This document shows positions 49,714 to 59,591 of a stretch of 64,000 nucleotides of DNA, one piece after another. Source of the DNA: Tieghemostelium lacteum (Eukaryota; Evosea; Eumycetozoa; Dictyosteliales; Raperosteliaceae); the NCBI GenBank assembly GCA_001606155.1, contig LODT01000004.1, forward strand, positions 1,302,001-1,366,000, written 5' to 3'. The notes beneath the pieces were generated by a model. That model did no database searches. It saw only the letters and a list, made by a program, of their open reading frames with translations, and was not told the origin of the DNA. Position 1 is the first letter of the stretch, and the number at the start of each line of letters is the position of its first letter. Both the position numbers and the translations under genes were made by a program.

Positions 49714-52170
49714 ATGGAATTTCAATACTTATTACATAATAGTTATATTTGGAAATTGATCTCTTCATATTTGCCAAATGAAAATAGTATTTCACAAAGA
49801 TATGTTAGTGATTTAAAATGGATATCAATGAATAGACATTGGAATCTATTGATTGATATGGTTAGAAGTAAAAAGAAGTTAACTAATATAGACCAATTCA
49901 CTATTGATCATCTATTTCAATTCATTTATGAAACCAATGGTGAAAATATGCAGAGTGTAAAAGAACTTATAAAACACTATGATATATTTTTTACTAGAGA
50001 ACAACTAAATCATTGTAACTCATTATCTAATTGGACGAAAGATGCAGAGAAACTAAATTATCTGAAACCAATGTTATTGGATTTATTAGAATTTATAAAT
50101 ATTGATACTGAAATGGAAGTTGATATATTATCTGAATATATTCTATCTTATTTGAATCCAAGTTCAGATAAAATGATAATCAATAGACTTTTACAATTTC
50201 ATAAAAAAGGACCAACAAAGATACTAGATCATGTTATAACTAGAGATAATGCCGATTTGTTAAAGTATCTATTGGAAGAGTATTCTAGTGATTCTCAACC
50301 ATTCAATATATACTCATCTCATGTATCATCACAAGACTATAATCTATCAATAAGCAATGTTAATGCACTACATTACTGTTGTCTCTTGAAAAGTCTTCAA
50401 TTTGATAGTTACAAGTGTATAGAATACTATATTACTGCATTTCCTTGTGTAATACCATACATGGATATTAAATTGGTATATTGTACTCCTAGTATACCAA
50501 ATGTATTTGAAATTCTCCTAAAAACACATAAAGAATACAACAATGCACAGGACATTGATGACACTGAATACCTTGTAAATAACATGACTGTACATCTACT
50601 AAGAACTTTTCTAACTAGTGTAAAGCTAGGTGTGGAAATTCCAATCATTAAATTCAATGTACTCTTAAAAGTATCAGATACTATGTTACCTTCATCTCGG
50701 CTAACCCACATTCTACAAAATCTAAAAAATCTACCCCCACTCTGGAGAAAACAAATGTATACTAAATACGAAGTGTTAGATAAACTCTATGAATCTGATA
50801 TTGCCAACACTGATTTAGAAGCTTTTAAAAAACACTATAATAACAATAATAGTGGTTTTTCAATGGTAAATTTAAAAAGAGCTATAAAACTAGAGTTACC
50901 TCTAGAATATCTACAAGTTATATATGAAGGAAATAAAATGAGCCCACAAGAGATAGCTAAATCTGATAAATTATATATAATATTGGTTACAAGGAATCAA
51001 GATGATAGGGTTACTAAATGGGTACTTGATATGTTACCTCCAAATCAAGATTTTAGTTTTCTATTGAAAATGGGTAGATTTAAATTGTTAAAGTATCTCT
51101 TGGATGGTGGATTCAAGAAACCTTCTGATTTTTTTGGTGGTAAAGTTCAAAATATTGAAGAGTATCCAAAAAATATTCTAATGGAAGCTGCAGCCTTCAA
51201 TGACTATAGAATATTTAGAATGGTCTATGATAATATTTCCCAAGTTACTGAAATTCAAAAGAATGATAGAACAAAATATGCATTAGATAAGACAACTAAT
51301 GTTAAGATTATGGAGTTCCTTTTAGACCATGGTGCTAAGCAGAACTATTTTTTTAACCATTGTCTAACAACTAAAGATCCTCAAAAACTAGATTTAGTTA
51401 AAAAGTATATAGATATGGATACCATTAGAATACTAGTTAATGAGAAGCAGCATGAATTCTTATACTATGCAAATACGAATCCAACTTATATTAATCCACC
51501 TCATATTACAGCTCGTTCATTGGTTAATTTGGTGGAATTCTATAAAGATGTTGGTGGACCTATTCCAAATGAATCTACACTATTTGATTATGCCATCAGA
51601 TTGAATGATTATGAATTGATAGATTACCTAACTAGGAATTTTAAATTACCTCTATCACTATATGCTCAATTTATTAAATCACCAAAATTCTTTAATTTAA
51701 GAGTATTTAAATCATTGGTACAACCACTGATTTCCATTCAGAATACTATAGAATATCAGTCAACAAGTATCACTAAACAACTCTTTGAATTCAGTCAAAG
51801 AGATTATTATAAATCTAAATATTTATTTAAATGGTTTCCAACTGTAACAGAATATTACCGGTCACTATTCAATAGTAAATCATTAACCATTTACTCATTG
51901 AAAGATTATCAATCAATTCAGTTAATTTATAAAATGTTATTTCTCAATGACAATAATACCACTAACCCACTTGAAAGTGGACAAAGACAGAGACTCTATC
52001 TAGACTCTGTCATTAATAGATCATTAACAGAGTACACAACTGAAATGTTAATGTTTTTCTCTACAATTGATAACATTTCATATCCAGTAAAGCTTCCATC
52101 AAATTGGGAATCAAAACTACTCAAACCTCTATCAAATGTAGATTCTATAATCTATTTTAAATTAAAATAA
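49714..52170 (+). CDS. Ankyrin-like repeat family protein, distant paralogue
   Basis: The 818-residue product starts MEFQYLLHNSYIWKLI. An earlier in-frame ATG at 49663 adds only a Phe/Tyr-rich run from AT-rich DNA, so I chose 49714. The start aligns with the family hallmark of the genes at 1-3572 (FRYLLHNKVLW, then RHWNLL), and the body has the same helical ankyrin-like units, such as FKLLKYLLDGGFKKPSD and VKIMEFLLDHGAKQNYF, clearer here than in the other copies. Sequence divergence from the 5' array is large, so this is an old paralogue. No membrane or catalytic motif. It lies 90 bases beyond the Crinkler-like gene on the same strand. Confidence 0.75.
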   Translation: MEFQYLLHNSYIWKLISSYLPNENSISQRYVSDLKWISMNRHWNLLIDMVRSKKKLTNIDQFTIDHLFQFIYETNGENMQSVKELIKHYDIFFTREQLNHCNSLSNWTKDAEKLNYLKPMLLDLLEFINIDTEMEVDILSEYILSYLNPSSDKMIINRLLQFHKKGPTKILDHVITRDNADLLKYLLEEYSSDSQPFNIYSSHVSSQDYNLSISNVNALHYCCLLKSLQFDSYKCIEYYITAFPCVIPYMDIKLVYCTPSIPNVFEILLKTHKEYNNAQDIDDTEYLVNNMTVHLLRTFLTSVKLGVEIPIIKFNVLLKVSDTMLPSSRLTHILQNLKNLPPLWRKQMYTKYEVLDKLYESDIANTDLEAFKKHYNNNNSGFSMVNLKRAIKLELPLEYLQVIYEGNKMSPQEIAKSDKLYIILVTRNQDDRVTKWVLDMLPPNQDFSFLLKMGRFKLLKYLLDGGFKKPSDFFGGKVQNIEEYPKNILMEAAAFNDYRIFRMVYDNISQVTEIQKNDRTKYALDKTTNVKIMEFLLDHGAKQNYFFNHCLTTKDPQKLDLVKKYIDMDTIRILVNEKQHEFLYYANTNPTYINPPHITARSLVNLVEFYKDVGGPIPNESTLFDYAIRLNDYELIDYLTRNFKLPLSLYAQFIKSPKFFNLRVFKSLVQPLISIQNTIEYQSTSITKQLFEFSQRDYYKSKYLFKWFPTVTEYYRSLFNSKSLTIYSLKDYQSIQLIYKMLFLNDNNTTNPLESGQRQRLYLDSVINRSLTEYTTEMLMFFSTIDNISYPVKLPSNWESKLLKPLSNVDSIIYFKLK

Positions 52171-52495
52171 CATTGGTTCAATAAAAATTTAAATTGTGCA
52201 AATAGTATGAATCTTATCTTTATTTAAAAAGACAATTATTTTATTTAGATTTTTTTGTTGAGGTGGATATGTAAATCAAACCAATTTATTTTCAAATAAT
52301 TTAATAGCAATTCTAGCTCGTTTATAAAAATCTAAATAGGGTGGCTTCTGATTAAGTTTTAATCAATGTCTTTTACTAAGTTTTTAAAGAGATATTATTT
52401 GATAAAATTATCATTAAAACCAAAGTGTGTAAAATCAAAAAAAAACAAAAATATCTAAATAAAAAGATTCTGCAAGGAGGTATCTGAAGATATGA
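52171..52495. other. Intergenic, nothing recognised
   Basis: This AT-rich gap of about 325 bp follows the ankyrin-like gene. I see no gene, only poly-A stretches near 52440. Confidence 0.5.
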
Positions 52496-53231
52496 AGATA
52501 TCATATTCTTTCACCTCCCTTTCAGTCTTTAACTCTGATTTTTGGTGCTTTTAGAAAACCAGCAACAGGTGCATGGTATGCTATAGGAGCAGGTGGACAA
52601 TCATTGGCATGTACCCCAACTAATGCTTATAAATTGTATGGTAATCAAGTTTATAAATTCAATGTACCAACAGGTCAATGGGATGCTATTGGTAGTACTT
52701 TGAATGGTGGTAAATTAGTTGGTGGTGGTTCAGCAATCTATCATGTGGATGCTGCTGGTTCTGTAAGTGTTTATGTTAATACCAACAACACTTTTAATGT
52801 AATTGCAACTTCACATCCAACCAATGCTATCTACGCAGCATCTGAGAATTTGTTGTATGTTTTATTCCCAACTAATGGAACATCTCAAGTATATAATGGA
52901 GCATGGTCAGCTACTAATCTAGTAGGAGGTACAACTCTTACTGCTGGTCTAGGTAGAGCATATTCAGTGGTGTCACCATCCAATGATGTCTATTCAACTA
53001 CACCAACTTCCATTGGAACTTATAGTAAAGTAGGTGGACCTGGTTTCACATTCAAAATACTATTTCTATGGTATCTCACCAAATGCCATTGGTATATGGA
53101 GATTGACCAACGGATCTTGGGGTTTTAGATACAACCCAACATCAACCATTACAAAGCTTATTACCAACGGTAACAGTCTCTACGCCATTGTTGCCAATGG
53201 TGATATCTATCAACTTGTTAATGATAATTAA
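52496..53231 (+). pseudogene. Tectonin/beta-propeller-like protein, damaged or partial
   Basis: An open frame from 52496 lacks an early ATG (the first is at 52604), and a CTTTCAG acceptor-like site lies at 52520, so a 5' exon may be missing. It encodes short repeats of about 35-40 residues with a GxWxAIG strand pattern, e.g. NQVYKFNVPTGQWDAIGS and TGAWYAIGAGG, like the blades of tectonin-type lectin propellers. Near 53043 the frame is lost by what looks like one extra T; an overlapping frame continues the same repeat style (YYFYGISPNAIGIWRLTNGSW) to a stop at 53231. Tectonins bind lipopolysaccharide or surface glycans in other organisms. It is broken here or misassembled. Confidence 0.5.
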
Positions 53232-53273
53232 TTTATATTTATTTTACAATAAAGTTATATTCTGAAAGCTTCA

Positions 53274-54881
53274 TTATTCTTTTCGAAGTTTTTCAATAAC
53301 TTTAAATGAAATTGATGAGTTTGAAGATTTTATCATTTCTTTAAATTCTTTATGTTTTGTAGGTTGTCTGAAACATTGAAATAGAGAAACTCTAGAGAGA
53401 TTTCTATTATTTAAAATTATTGGAATTATAGATAATGGAAGATAATTGTAATAGATGGAAACAGTACTGAGTGTAGGGTGATGACATTGAAATAGATTTA
53501 TCATACTATTATGGTTAATTTCAGATAGACTAAGTAATGATCCACCATTTAAAAAGAATCCTCGTATAGATTGATGTGCAATTACTGCCTCTAGAATATG
53601 ATTTAAATCACACCTATTATGGTAGAGATCAATAAAAACATTTTGTAATTTTGGATTTCCAAGAATGATTCTTGATATAAATTCACCACATTCTCTCTCT
53701 ACTTCAAGTTCATGTAAATTTACCAGAGTAGATGTATCAATGGGTTCCAATGCAATCTTTAAAACTATGGAGCTGGTAGTAGGTAAATGAAGTATTTCCA
53801 ATGAACTCATATCTTTCCATAAAGATATCAAGTTACCAGATGCTCCTAATTCTTTTATACTCTTATTGGTAATCTTAAATGAGTCACTATTTGGATGTGT
53901 CATTGATAATCTGAATGGCATATTAGATCTAAATGTTTGTAACTTTGTTGTACTATTCAGATAGCTAATTAACTGAATCTCTGATTTTTCATTTAATGGT
54001 AAACTACCATTAAATTCAATACTCTTTAATGAAGTTATATTGACTTTAGCTTCCTCTAGAAACACAGACATATCAATCTCTGTGAAAACGTATAGAAACT
54101 GTACCTTTAATTTCTCTAAACTGTGATTTTGTTTCATTAAACTCAATAATCCAGAGTGATTTAAAAGGAATTGATCATTTCTTGTATATAATTGTAAACT
54201 AGTCAACTGATCGAATGGTGTTATTGATAAAGTATCCGAATCAAATGTAAACTTTTCAATAACAAGTTCTTTGATTGTATCTTTATGTGAATAAAAATAC
54301 TTTAATAACTTCTCTAGAATATGGTTATTCACAGGTTCATAATCCATTGCTTGTAAACCTAAATAGTTTAGTGATTTCAACTGACTACAAATACTTTGTA
54401 ATTCAGTTGACACCAAAAGACAATCTCTAGGATGCATTACTGTAAGATTTCTTATATTTTCTATAGGTAACTTTGGAAATACTCTATTACATTGATATTT
54501 TAGTTTAATATCAGTATTTTTAGAAGATTCAGATAATAGAGATTCTATTTCATTACTAATATCAGGGATTTGAAAATAACTAGAATCCTCCCCTGAAATT
54601 GATTTGAATCCTTTGGTTAATTGAGATATTCCTATGTAATCCTGAAAATTCTTATTGATTTTGAGGTCAAATTCCTTAATAACCAATCTGCTCAAAACAC
54701 CTCTTTTAAAGTCTTTACTAATCATTACCCAACCACACAAAAGTCTTTTAATACATTTTATTTTCTTTTGTGCTCTTTCAATCAAAAAATGGTGATTGAT
54801 CACCAATTGAAAAATATCAACAATTATCAACAATGGTATTTTCATTATTTTCTGTGCAGTGCTTGAATTCTTGTTAAACAA
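53274..54881 (-). CDS. LRR / F-box-like protein, unknown role
   Basis: The product is up to 535 residues; an internal Met (MKIPLLIIVDIFQLV, start 54845) fits better than the first Met because it places an F-box-like motif at the N-terminus (PLLII..IF..V followed by a CGWVMISKDFK tail). The rest holds irregular leucine-rich repeats spaced 25-30 residues, e.g. LRNLTVMHPR-like, LNYLGLQAMDY and LEILHLPTTS. Dictyostelids have many such F-box/LRR proteins, which in principle recruit substrates to SCF ubiquitin ligases; here that is inference. It is convergent with the beta-propeller-like gene, with only about 40 bases between the stops. Confidence 0.6.
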   Translation of the reverse strand: MFNKNSSTAQKIMKIPLLIIVDIFQLVINHHFLIERAQKKIKCIKRLLCGWVMISKDFKRGVLSRLVIKEFDLKINKNFQDYIGISQLTKGFKSISGEDSSYFQIPDISNEIESLLSESSKNTDIKLKYQCNRVFPKLPIENIRNLTVMHPRDCLLVSTELQSICSQLKSLNYLGLQAMDYEPVNNHILEKLLKYFYSHKDTIKELVIEKFTFDSDTLSITPFDQLTSLQLYTRNDQFLLNHSGLLSLMKQNHSLEKLKVQFLYVFTEIDMSVFLEEAKVNITSLKSIEFNGSLPLNEKSEIQLISYLNSTTKLQTFRSNMPFRLSMTHPNSDSFKITNKSIKELGASGNLISLWKDMSSLEILHLPTTSSIVLKIALEPIDTSTLVNLHELEVERECGEFISRIILGNPKLQNVFIDLYHNRCDLNHILEAVIAHQSIRGFFLNGGSLLSLSEINHNSMINLFQCHHPTLSTVSIYYNYLPLSIIPIILNNRNLSRVSLFQCFRQPTKHKEFKEMIKSSNSSISFKVIEKLRKE

Positions 54882-54993
54882 TAAAAATTTGTAAAAATCA
54901 AATTTATTAAAAAAAATAGACGATTGGTGCGAGTTTGGTTTTGATTTATTTAGATATATATAATTTTTAAAATTTGGGATTTGTATTATTCAA

Positions 54994-57636
54994 TTAATAG
55001 GAATATTCATTTTGTATAGGTTCTTGATCATATTGATATTGTGATTGATCGTATTGGGATTGGTCATATTGGGATTGATCGTATTGTTGTTGTGATTGAT
55101 CGTCATATTGAGTTTGGTCATATTGTTGTTGTGATTGATCATCATATTGAGTTTGATCATATTGGGATTGATCGTATTGTTGTTGGGATTGATCATCATA
55201 TTGGTAATCATTGTTGATTGGTGGAGGTGGTGGTGGAGTTTCTAATGATACAGGTGGAGAATATAGTGGAGGTGGAGGTGAAAATTTATTAAGTTGTGGC
55301 TGTGAAGTTGACTGATATTTATTAGCACCATTCTGGTAGGACTGGTATTGGTACTGGTCAGCTGATGATGATGACCCATTCGATTGAGTTTGGCCATAAG
55401 AGTCACCAAGTGAATTGGTACTTCCATAAGTAGAAGCTCTAAATGATGGAGTACTGGAGCTTATAGCAACAGTAGTCTTGGTACTAGAAGGTAAATCACT
55501 ATAAGCCACACCATTCTTGTTATTCATCAAACATGTATTGATATCCACTAGAATCTCACCAATCTTATCATTCACAGTTTTCTTGTCTTTCTGACTGGTT
55601 AATGAAAGAATTCTGGTGATATCACTAGTGGGTACTGGAATATCAATAAGAGTTCTATTGGTAGTAAAGGTTCTCTTCATTGCTTGGAACCCAGCCATAC
55701 CTAGATGATTGTTATCAATATTCAGTACACGGATGGAAGTATTTTTCTTTAGTGCTTCAAAAAGTTCACGACATACATCGTCACCCATATTGTTACCAGA
55801 GACATCCAAATCCTCCAATTTACAATCCTCATTCAAACTCTTAGCCAAAGGTAACAAATCCTTGCCCAAGAAATAGCCTCTAGAGTCCTTACCTGCCAAT
55901 ACCAGTTTTCTAATAGTAGGATGACTGTTAAATGCCCTGGCAAGTTTATCAACAATGGTATCGGCTCCACTGTTGGATTTGAAATTGGAAGAGATGTCAA
56001 CAGCATATAATGTGTTATTCTCTTCGATAGCCTGAGCGATATAGGTTATACCCTTCTTTCTAAAGTTATTTTGAGACAATTTCAAAAAGTGGATGTTACT
56101 ACATGACTTAATGGAAGGTGCCAATGCCAATGCACCAGCTTTTCCAAGTGAGTTATTAGAGAAATCAACCATTCTCTCGTGAACTGCAACAGCTGAGCTA
56201 CATGCATTTAGAATAGATGCAACATTCTCACCCATCAACTGACAATGACGTAACTTGATTTGACTGAGTTGATCTGATTTGGCAATGATTGCATTTAGGT
56301 TCTGAACTGATTCTGAAGTCATTCTGTTGTTGGATAAGTTCAAACTTATAAGTGACTCAATATTAGCTTGTTTAATAGCTGTTGTGATTTTGGCAGTATC
56401 CAAATCAGTGCCTTCCAAATTAAGATGACAAAGAGGTTTCTTTGGATTTGGTATAGAGGAATTTAATAAAATCAACCAATCATGAAGAGATTCCGAACCA
56501 ATCTTGTCAATGTGATTTTTTGAAAAATCCATTTTTACTATGGAACCACTGCTTGAAAAATTACCTTGAAGTGTACGGAAAAACACAGAGGCACCTTTGG
56601 ATTCAAGGTTAACTTTACTGGCAATGAGTTCTGTGAATTGTCTGTTAAAAGATCTAATGGCAAGACCTATACTATTCATACCACGATCGTGTACACCATT
56701 CTCTGAAATGTTTAGGTATTGGAGGGCATTAGATTGATTCTGTTTGAGATCTTCACCAAACTGAACCCACCCTTCCTCTGACTCTATACCTTGTAAATCT
56801 ACACGATAGAGTGTCTTATTATGTACAAATACATCAGCTAACAATGCAGGTACTTCCTTACGAGTTTTGTTATGACATATAAAAGTATCAAAAAATGTGT
56901 TGTGTCTTAGTGCGGCTAGTACTGGAACCAAGTTCACTGCACCATCAGTGTTCTTGTCAATACCTGCAAAGTCATCTAGACAAAATACTCTTATTCCTTT
57001 GTTTACAGTATCTGTAATATAGTCAATCAAATCATTATTGACTGGTGTTCCGTAGTAATTACATTGTGCCTTATAGACCTCAATGAATCCATGTGCAGGT
57101 CCAGGGTCAACTGGATCAATCTCTGGTTGAGATCTCTCACTTGGTAATATCAATAGATTAGGTAATGCTGCTTGTGAGAATGTAAAACTAATTCTATGAA
57201 ATGAATTTATCAATAGTTTTGGTATAGTAATACCTGTTGAACTACCACTGATATCAATTGAAAATGTTGTAAATTTTAAAACTACCTATTTAATTCATTT
57301 CCCCCGCTCTAATTAGTACTAATTTTCATATATATCTAAATCTATATCTATCTGTACTCGAGAAAGACTTACTCTATCAATATCATCTGTTCTAATATCA
57401 ACTAGGTCATAGAGATGACCTTGTCTTTGTACTTTCTTTTTTCCACCAACTTTAGTTCTTTTGATGGAATAGACTCTGTATTTGGTTAAAACAAAGAGAC
57501 GATCTTGAACTACATCTTTTTTATTGGTTTTTTTGACCCATAAAACAAAATCTGGATCGACACCTTCTAGATCAAAAACAAACTTTTTCTCACCACTTGA
57601 TAACTCTGATCCTCCTGACATATCTTTTTTTACCAT
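54994..57636 (-). CDS. CARMIL-like PH-LRR protein, two exons
   Basis: Exon 57373-57636 joins exon 54994-57285 across an 87-nt intron with a perfect GTAAGT donor, phase 0, giving 851 residues. The N-terminal exon is the start of a PH-like domain (DPDFVLWVKKTNKKDVVQ, RLFVLTKYRVYSIKR), and residues about 150-590 are RNase-inhibitor-type leucine-rich repeats (LEDLDVSGNNMGDDVCREL, IRVLNIDNNHLGMAGFQAM). This order matches CARMIL, which links capping protein, Arp2/3 and myosin I at the actin cortex. The expected capping-protein-interaction motif (LxHxTxxRPK type) is not seen; instead there is a short helical part, a Pro-rich segment (SPPPPLYSPP, PPPPPP) that could bind SH3 domains, and a QYDQS repeat tail. 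I call it CARMIL-like rather than CARMIL. Confidence 0.75.
55026..55206. repeat. Tandem repeat encoding a QYDQSQYDQ tail
   Basis: A TATTGNGATTGATCG-type unit of 12-15 bases recurs about a dozen times and encodes Gln/Tyr/Asp repeats at the C-terminus of the CARMIL-like protein. The design resembles the QYEEQ tail of LimE but the unit differs. Confidence 0.8.
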
Positions 57637-58690
57637 TTTTTTAAATAAATAAAAATATTAATAACTTATTAAAATCTATTTTTATATAATATAATAATTA
57701 TAGGAATTCCAAAAGAGAGAAGATAGATATTTTTTTAAATGTGTGTTTAGCAAATATAAAATAACAATAATGTGCGTGAGAGTGTGTTTGATGATGGTGA
57801 TGATGTTAATGGAGAATAAAGATTATAATAATAAATATATAAATATTCCTAAAGGAAAATGTTACAATTTGTGAAGGTATACAAGTAAACAATTAAATCA
57901 CTTCTTTTTTTTTTTTTTTTGACTTTAAGTTATATAATTATAAATATTTGTTGTTGTTGTTGTTGTGTTTTTATGTCATTAGAGATGTGTTTAGGTTATT
58001 ACTATTTACTTTTGTGTTTTGTTAGATTGGGTATGTGAGTGGGGGAATATTAATTGTATGATTAATGATTTGGATCTGATATGTATATACTCTTTGTCTA
58101 CTAGTTATTTTTACACTTTGTAAAAATTTGTGTGTGTAATTGTTATTTGAGATTTGTAATTACACCTAGAAAGAGAGAGTGAGTGAATGTGTATTTATTT
58201 ATTTTTTTTAATTTGTTGTTGTTGTTGTTGTTTATTGTTGGTTGGTTATTGGGGTTGGTTGAGTTTAGAATCTAATTATTTTTTTTTAATTTTATAAATC
58301 AATAATTTGATATGTGTGTAAATGTGTGTGTGTGAGTGTGTGTGTGTGTGTGTGTAATCTAGAAATAACTGAAAGTGTGTGATAGGTTCTTTTTTGATAT
58401 GATAATATTTTTTTTATAAGCACACGCACACACCATATGTGTACCTTTTCACACACAGCCACACCACACAAAAGACAAAAACAAAATGCAAAAAAGAATG
58501 CCATCACACACCAATCATTTTAATAGTTTTAAAATGACATACCAATGAAATGTTAATACAATATTAGAATAGAGTGATAGGGTATTCAAAATAACAGTAA
58601 GGGTAAAAAAATCTAAAAAAAATTTTTTAAAAAAAACTGTTATAAAAATATCGTGCTCATCTTATGATGTGGAATGTGGTGACGACTTAC
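57637..58690. other. Promoter-side intergenic of the CARMIL-like gene
   Basis: This AT- and TG-rich region of about 1 kb has poly-T, TTG and GT repeats and no clear gene. The part near 57636 is presumably the CARMIL-like promoter. Confidence 0.45.
58312..58356. repeat. GT microsatellite
   Basis: A run of TG/GT dinucleotides with a few interruptions extends over about 45 bases in non-coding DNA; it can form Z-DNA-like structure and is probably length-variable. Confidence 0.8.
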
Positions 58691-59205
58691 CATAATTCAT
58701 CATATTGAGCTCTGGTGTCTTTCCTATTTATTATTCTTTTTAAAGAGAGGTATAAAAATCTGCAAATGTAATGATAAAGAAAAAAAATTTTTTTAAAAAT
58801 AAACAATCAAAGTTTTAAAAACGTTAGTTGGAACCAGTCCATCTAAAATTTCCAGAAATCGATTTGTAAATTTAAAAATAAAAAAAGGATATTTTGAAGA
58901 ATTGTTTATAAAACTAGTAAAATTTTACAAAATTCTTATTTGTTCCATATTCCATACTATTATTAACTTAATAGGTATGCGTTGCTTTGACATAACATTG
59001 AGTTAAGATCTGGTGGAACATGATATAAATGATCGCCACTTTTATACATAAATCTAATGATTCTGATAACATATTTCAGATCATATTCTCTGACATCTTT
59101 GGTTTCTATTTATTGATTATAAATCAAATTTATTGTCTATTTTCCAAATTTAACAAAGATTTTTTCTAAATTGTGAGGTGATTTCAAAAGATTGATGATA
59201 TTTTT
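58691..59205 (-). other. Coding-like cryptic exons of an unrecognised gene
   Basis: On the minus strand four short blocks look coding although no long frame exists. They are NIINLLKSPHNLEKIF (about 59150-59205), TKDVREYDLKYVIRIIRF with DHLYHVPPDLNSML (58963-59105, after an ATAG acceptor-like site), FLEILDGLVPTNVFKTL (about 58800-58862), and FLYLSLKRIINRKDTRAQYD (58691-58759, with TTTGCAG acceptor and GTAAGT donor). Composition is less AT-rich than around. All are on one strand in order, just downstream of the RRM gene. Either a multi-exon gene with unusual donors or a decayed one; I cannot assemble a full transcript and do not recognise the family. Confidence 0.4.
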
Positions 59206-59310
59206 GTTTAGGGTTTTATTTTTTTTTTTTAATTTAAGAATTTTATTATAATTTATAACATTGTTGATTTTTGGATAGGGTGAAGGGATTGGGAAATTGT
59301 CATAAGAAGC

Positions 59311-59560
59311 TTATGAATTAAAATATGAATTAAAATTATTAAAACTTGGTGAATAGTTGCTCTGATTGGCAGTAGTGGCAGTAGCACTAGGTGGAGGTAC
59401 TACTGATGGAAATGTAAAGCCACCAATACCAGTGGTTGGAGTAAAGACTATAGGATCTTGTTTACTTGGAACAAATCCACCACCAGAGAGCATCGAATTT
59501 GGTGAGCTATTAGAAGATGAGGATAGACTTGGTAACGAAAGGTTAGGTGTCTGTTGTTGC

Positions 59561-59591
<31 letters not shown>

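Noticed and set aside
54990-55211. Met/Asn/Ile-rich minus-strand frame
   Set aside because: It is the same tandem repeat as the CARMIL-like tail read in another frame.
58640-58735. Box C/D snoRNA-like stretch containing ATGATGA
   Set aside because: No paired D box and terminal stem were found; the stretch is better explained as a short exon with a GTAAGT donor.
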